From Patagioenas fasciata (Eukaryota > Chordata > Aves > Columbiformes > Columbidae): a stretch of DNA of 64,000 nucleotides. The position numbers and the translations under genes are program-made. Below are positions 57,901 to 64,000 of the stretch, in pieces. Position 1 is the stretch's first letter. Every line of letters starts with the position of its first letter. The notes below the pieces were generated by a model. The model ran no database searches. It had not been told where the DNA came from and saw only the letters and a program-made list of their open reading frames with translations. The stretch is from contig NC_092523.1 in the NCBI RefSeq assembly GCF_037038585.1, positions 47,943,501-48,007,500 on the forward strand, read 5' to 3'.

Positions 57901-59229
57901 ACATCTAACATTTCTGAAATGCCTAGAGAGGAAGGTGTTTTGTGGTTGTAAATCTTTTGTCTATCAAAAAGTTGAGTCATGAAAGTATCAAAAATATGAA
58001 GTAGTGGGGCTCATCTTGAGTAGCTCCCACTGTGATTCTGGCAGTCTGTGGATCCCTGTGTCTGCTTGTACCTGAAGTACATAATCTAAGAACTACATGG
58101 CACTGATCAGCTGTGATGTCTTATATGAAGATTTAGGAATTTGTACTTCCAGGAGTTGCTCATTTCTTGAAAATGAGCTTTAGAAACAAATGTATCCTAA
58201 ATTTCCCTCTTAAACAAGTGTGGTAAAAGGTGCAAGTGTGGCAACATGCTGCATGTATTTGATTGCTTATATACTTCGTTTATCATTCACAACCTGAGAA
58301 CAAGACCAATTCCTGGTGCTGAGTTTGGTCTAGATTCTTATAACATGGACCTTTTAGAGAAGCGCTGAGAGCTTCCACAGTCTGTTTCCTTTCTCGCTTG
58401 TTTCTGCATCAGTCCTACTCTTACGCTGGCATGTATGTTCACACTGATGCATGCACACTCCTGCTGTTGCAATGCGGGAGTAACATAGGAGCAAAAACGA
58501 GGGAGTGGAAATTCAGTGGCACAAAAACAGATTGGCAGCAAATGTAGCACTGGCATATGTCGCCTCTGTGGTCCAGTAAATTCTTTTTTCACTTACATAT
58601 TGTACAAATGCACAAAAGGCTTTAAAGGTGACTATTGTTAATCTCTTTAGCAAGCTAAAGAATATGGTCTTTGAATAATCACAAGCTTTATGGTTTTCAG
58701 TAGGTTTTGAGGTAAAATACACAACCACAGGGGTTCAATGCATTCTTAGCTGTGTGTTGGGGTCCCCCTCCCCCAGCCATATATCAGTCATGCTTAAGGG
58801 TGGGTATAAAAAGCATTACTCCAAGTATAAAAAACTGTAGGAATGTTTTGTGCTTACAAGACTCAGTTACTGTTTAGTATTAAAACTGACAGACTAGTGT
58901 CATCTCATTTGGGCGTTATACTGTATTTTTTTTTTTCCCCGCAATGTACTGCTCTGGAATTCAGCAGCATACCACAGAATTTAAAGCAAGTATAAAAACT
59001 GTCTGCCTTTACAATTATAAACTTTGAGTGTGTCCTGTTTTTATGGCCTTTTGGAATAAAGGGAAGGCTATACATAAACTAAATGAAAAATGTTTCTTCC
59101 AACCCTCTCATTAATCTCTCCTTAGGCCTTCTGCCTTTTAAACAACTGATAAGGGACACTGCTGTTACAATACTAAAATACATGAATAAATGTTCAGTTT
59201 TATGGGGTTTGTTGTATAGCAGTTCCTAG
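54901..59229. other. Unannotated intron-like sequence
   Basis: A+T-rich and T/G-leaning, with a T/C-rich tract at 55199-55249. A top-strand aataaa occurs at about 55736. No exon is supported. Confidence 0.5.
55199..55249. repeat. T/C-rich low-complexity tract
   Basis: Runs of T interrupted by C (tcttttttttttttttcttg type). It explains the hydrophobic Phe/Leu open frames around it. Confidence 0.85.
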
Positions 59230-59640
59230 TAAAATTGAGTGAAATTTATAGTCAATTATATACAGTGGAATTAATTTACGTTGTTCTGAGAGAAGCGCTA
59301 AAGGGAAGGAAGAGTCGCCGTGAGCTGCAGTGTGCCTTAACAGAATGGAAGACAAAAAGATTGCAAAGTCAATGGCAGTTATTGCTTATCTCAGTGCAAA
59401 CAGAGCAACTAGCATTGAAAATCCTGCACAAATGCAGATTATTTTTCTTTCCCTAGCAAATGTGCAGTTTAGTTTGAGTGATGGCTCTGTCTACATTGGC
59501 AATTTGAAATGGAGATTTTGGGCTCTTGATTTAATGCAATTGGCTAACAGGGACTATTGCACCATTTGGCCACAATGATGATAGGAGCCATCACATTTCT
59601 ACATGATGCCTTGTAATGCTGCTGCATCATTCTCAGCATG
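59230..59640. other. Possible conserved non-coding element
   Basis: Low-CpG, repeat-free DNA dense in homeodomain/POU/SOX-like words, such as tttaatgcaattggc, cacaatgatga, acattggc and cacaaatgcag. This texture is common in vertebrate developmental enhancers. Overlapping frames of 73 and 82 codons have no splice context. Conservation cannot be judged from one sequence. Confidence 0.2.
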
Positions 59641-62600
59641 GAGGTTTGTTAAGGCCTGGGAGCTTACAGAAGTGAGTTCATTGGGGATTAATGCATTCCA
59701 GTCAGGGCAGTTGTACAGCCTCTTTCAACTATTGCCTATTCTCAGAATATGACTTAGCTGTATATTTTGTATTTTGATGTTGCCAGCACTGCTTAAGAGC
59801 CCACTGTTCCCATTGCCTGGTTTATCTAGAGGTTTGTCTTGTTACAGAAGTATTGTTATGAGTGTCTCCTGCTACTTTTCATTGTGAAACCACTGTTGTG
59901 CCATCAGAGGCTAAAAAGAGCCAGCTGGTTCCTCTAAATACAAGTGAAGAGTGTTGTGATGTCCTGCCCCTTCTGGTGGTGGCTCAATTCAAGACTCATA
60001 ATTAAGGTGAAAAATACAGAATTTCCCAGAAATGGCATGTCCTCCCTTGGCTTCAGTTCATTCAACTGAATGAACAGTTCATTCAGCCAATTCAGCTTTT
60101 AAGGGAGACCAAGCAGTGGGATGGGATTAAGAGCAGGAACTTACCTGCCTTGGGAGGCAGTTCCATTGGAAGTTCCCCAGTTGTTTTGAAAGTTCGAAGC
60201 GGCAGAATGTGTGTTAACTTTCCACTAATTTTCCAACAGTATTTCATGTTTATACTTAAATTTTTTTCTAGTGAGAGAACACTTTTCAGTTTAAGTCACT
60301 CTTAGCAACGAGATACTTTGAAAAGCTTGCAAAATAAACAGAGGAAAACAATGGCTCTGTTTGGTGTGAGTTGCCTTTTTCCTTTTCTTTGCTTGTCTTC
60401 TAGAGACAAAAGTGAATCCCCTAAAAACTATTGTTTTCTTCTTTAGTGGTCTTTTTGGCAAAACCTACTCTGAGTTTGTGGACCAATTGAAATAATGTTG
60501 AGTAAGGTATTTTTTTCCTGATGGTTATGTTTGTGTTTTCCTTGAGAAGAAAAATCATATTAAAAGCAAACAAACAAGATCATTTTCCCATGCTCGAAGG
60601 GTAAAAGAATCACCAGTTAAAGAAAAGTGACCCTTTCTAAAGCAACTGGAACATGGCCTTTCTGTCTGCTGCTCAGTCTTTCAATGCTGAAAAAAGGCAT
60701 AACATGTCCATGCTATTGATGAAATATAGACAGCACGATTTTGTAAATAAACACTAGATTTGCAGAACAGTTGTGGTATGAATAACAGATCTTTGTGTCC
60801 TGATGTTTTCCTTAATTTTTCTGCAGTGCTTAAAACTTGGCACCAGTCTTCCCTACCTCAGCCAGGAGTCTCTGACTTCTTCTATCTCATCTGCTCCACC
60901 TGCCAGCTCCCTGCTTTCTTGCACTGTACCCTGCTGCTGAACAAGGATAATGTGTTTCTCTTGCACTGGCTGTATTTGTGTAAGGACAGCAAAGATTTTG
61001 TAAAGAGTAGATGCTAGTATGAAACAGAGAAAATCTCTTAAGGTATGGACTGCAGGAGGTTGAGGGATGGTTGATTCGTATGAACTGAGAGACTGCACAT
61101 CTCTGACTATGCGAATTGTGGATTGAAGGACAGGTAGAAAGAGCTTTTATCTGTCTGTGGAAGAACCAGCTCTGTGGTGTATGTCTGTGATACCTGAGCT
61201 GTCTGAACTACCTGGCAAAAAACTGCCATAGAAAATTAGAGAGGTGATAGCACCTCACCACATCTAGGGCAGTTATCAGTAAATTGAGAACAGACCTGCT
61301 GTGTTAGCACAAAGCCCAAACTACACTGTTTCCTCTGCCAGGTTAGGGAGATTATGCTAATTTTCACGAACAGTTCATTAGCCAAAATAAACTTGAAATG
61401 AAGCAATACACTTCTCTAGTTTGTATTAGCTGCTTAAGAATTCCTAACCTGTTTGACTACAGCTATTATATTTATACATACACAGTAAGGAATTGTATTA
61501 CTTTAGCAATGCAAGGAAAGGGAGATCAGTGTCTCATCTGTGGAAGCTTGTGTCTGGAAGGTAGTATCTGTCACTTGAAGTGGAATTTTTTCCTGTAAAT
61601 TTCCCATGCCAGAGTGCAGGCTGCCCTGTTTCTTCATTGTGCATGCAGACGTGCTGTGTTTGCTCTAATCTGACGTGCGGTTTTGGCTTCCAGAGTTACG
61701 AATTAAAGGATATACAGTGTTGTGCTAGAAGGACATAATGGCCATTAATGTTCGATAGCAATTTATGTCTTTGATAGAGAGGAAGATCTGTAGTGCAGGA
61801 TTTGACTTTCAAGTCTTTGCATCTATATGGTCTTCTTGCTTATTTCTGTTGGAAAAGATTACAAAGAGATCTCTCATTTGCTGAGGTAACATGTATAGAG
61901 TAAAAGGCAATCAACTATGGGCGTGGACTTTTGTGACCCAACTTTTGCAAGCCAAGGATTTGCCTTTGGAATGCAGGAATGGGATCTGCATGTGTGGGTG
62001 TTTAAATGTAACAACATATTTATGTGTTTGTGGGGAGGGAAAAAAAAAAAGGGTTGTCTATTTCTTCTGGTCTTTCAGAATTATAGAGGTGTGTGACATT
62101 GAGTTGGTGCTTGTATGTAATGCCAAAAAAGAGCATATAGAATTGCAAAATTTAAGAACTGAAAGATTCAGCTCTTTGAGTCTCTTGTTGCACTTCATAG
62201 TAAATCAAATTTAAAAGATCAAGTTCACAATAACCTTAAATAGGTACCAGTTTTATTTCTACTTTAAAATACTAACTGCCTGCTTGTAGGATTACATTTC
62301 CCTTTGTTCACTTAAGCAAGACCAGCGTGCATGTGGATGATGTGCTTTCGCTAAGTTTAGCAGTAAATAAAATGTGTAAAAACAAAGCTAATATTTCCTG
62401 TTTCAACATTTCAATAAAACAAAAGGAAAAAGGGAATCGCATTGACTTCCTGAAGGAGCAGGTTGCAGCGTGGTGGCCAGGCTGCGGTGGATTTGCAAAC
62501 GGGTGTGTGCTCAGGGGAGAGCTCCCAGATGCTGCGTTTACCTGGGCTCTGTCTCCTTTTCTTCCTTCTCACTGGCTTATTCACATGATCTTTTTAGAAG

Positions 62601-64000
62601 TGGGGAGATTTTGTCTGAATACTGTTTGATCATGAGTGCATACATTGCAGGCAACACTGACAACAAGCAACAGGTGGCAAGCAGGTTTCAGTAGGAAGTC
62701 CTACCTTATTTTTTTCGGTGCTCACAGGTTAGGAGGGTCCATGAACAAACTGTAAGGATGGAAGGAGCCTTTCTGTGTGTGTTTGAACTGCTGCTGCAGC
62801 TCTGGTTTGAACTATACCATGCTGTTTCTACCTAACAGAGTAGCACACGGTGTGATGAAATGGAGATTGCTGTGAGTCAGAACACAATAAATTATACACT
62901 GTGTGGCTATGACAGCTCAATAAGAGCACCTGTGGATGGAAAAAACATTAGATACTTCTTTGGGTACTGTTAACATGCAATAATTTTTTTGCAGCTTTAA
63001 TGAGAACAGTCAAATGAGCACATGAAACTTTGAGAGGAAAATATTTATTCTGTACATGAGAGAAAACTATACAAACGTGCTATCAAGAGAACAAATTTTC
63101 TTTCAAATGCAGAGCTTTAAGGTTAAAAATACAATCTCTGAGTATGAAATTTTTTTAGGAAGACTTATTATTCTGTACAGACAAGCCTTTCAGCAAGGTG
63201 TTTACCAGCACAAGAAAAATAGCTTTCTGTTTAAAATACACATAGGGGGAATCAGAAGCAAAATTACCATGGTCAGTGGGAATTATATATAGGTGTAAGA
63301 ATATCTTTCTAATTGCATAGTGGATCTTTCTGTAGTAAATTATTAAAACCCTCTCTAATTTTAGGATATATGTATTTTAGAAGGACACAAATCTCAATTA
63401 TTTCTTTCAGATAGTTCAAAAGTCATGCAGTAGGAGATATTCTGGACTTACAATATAACTGATAATATGTGAATTCTAATAACACAACACAGTGATTACA
63501 TCGTAATGCTTGTATGATAATCTTAACTCTTAGGAGAAGTATTTTATACTTCCTTTGCATATCAGAGCTTTCAAAAATAAATAAACAAAGCAAGCTTAGA
63601 AATGTATGTGAGATGACTTTAGCAGCTGATAAATTGTTCAGCAAAAGAAGTTTATCTGAGTTGATATTGTTGTGCTGTGTGAATTTTTATTTGCAGGTCA
63701 GTCTCATTAGTGCAGATAAGCCACTTGAAATACTCACAGGTTAAACAAAACCTTTTCTAAAAACACAGAATGATTCAGGATCTAGAACACCCAGAAGTGG
63801 AAGAGTTAATGATGGGGCTGCACTGGATTCAGTGTATTTGCAGATGTTGCTGCAACCAACTGCTGATTTTTCTCCCATCCTGTTGGGGAACTCTGCCAGC
63901 CGTGATTCATGGAATGATTTTTTTGCGCTGAGTAATCTGTGGTTTTTCTTTTTTCCTCTTCCCTCTCCCTTATTTTTACCCTAAACTAACGTCCTATTTA
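59641..64000. other. Unannotated intron-like sequence to the window end
   Basis: A+T-rich DNA with no recognised transposon. A strong acceptor-like tract (ttccttaatttttctgcag, ending near 60826) precedes an open stretch to 61017, but there is no clear donor. An acceptor-like ttttatttgcag near 63697 precedes a 14-codon open stretch with a weak donor (ACAG|gttaaa). Neither is strong enough to call. Confidence 0.45.
60056..60075. repeat. Perfect 9-bp stem inverted repeat plus direct copy
   Basis: GTTCATTCA-ac-TGAATGAAC. The left arm word cagttcattca occurs again immediately after (60075-60085), so it is both an inverted and a direct repeat. Confidence 0.75.

Overview
This window looks like vertebrate nuclear DNA, most likely from a bird. 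It is A+T-rich, repeat-poor and intron-like, with two sharp CpG islands. Its recognisable transposable elements are avian-type: two truncated CR1 LINE copies and one solo ERVL-type LTR with a 5-bp target-site duplication. No operons, CRISPR arrays, rRNA or tRNA genes are seen. No complete protein-coding gene could be read, and nearly all open frames are chance frames or GC-rich shadows.

Layout. From 1 to 16 kb the top strand is visibly A/C-rich, as expected if the bottom strand is the sense strand of a long transcription unit. It holds an array of eight identical 26-bp units (1379-1586) and a candidate 45-nt bottom-strand exon with good splice sites (12756-12800). From 16.0 to 17.0 kb lies CpG island 1, with splice donors pointing both ways, so it is probably a divergent promoter. 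A near-perfect CTCF motif, AP-1 motifs and the solo LTR (17786-18453, bottom strand) follow within 1.5 kb. From 18.5 to 44.5 kb the sequence is intron-like or intergenic, with a CR1 copy at 26.2-26.9 kb, isolated exon-like segments and one unexplained 198-codon frame at 40.6 kb.

From 44.54 to 45.61 kb lies CpG island 2. It has an ATG-to-donor first-exon candidate on the top strand (45248-45338) and a weaker one on the bottom strand (44642-44831). Their start codons are 417 bp apart, as in a bidirectional promoter. From 45.6 to 64 kb the top strand is T/G-rich, as in introns of a top-strand gene. This part holds a second CR1 copy (51.4-51.8 kb), an unidentified gene-like stretch at 53.7-54.9 kb and a possible conserved non-coding element near 59.3 kb.

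My overall reading is two promoters with long introns running outward. The genes themselves are not identified, and no novel biological system is demonstrated. The items most worth checking are the minisatellite, the CTCF/AP-1/LTR cluster beside island 1, the 45-nt exon and the unexplained stretch at 53.7-54.9 kb.
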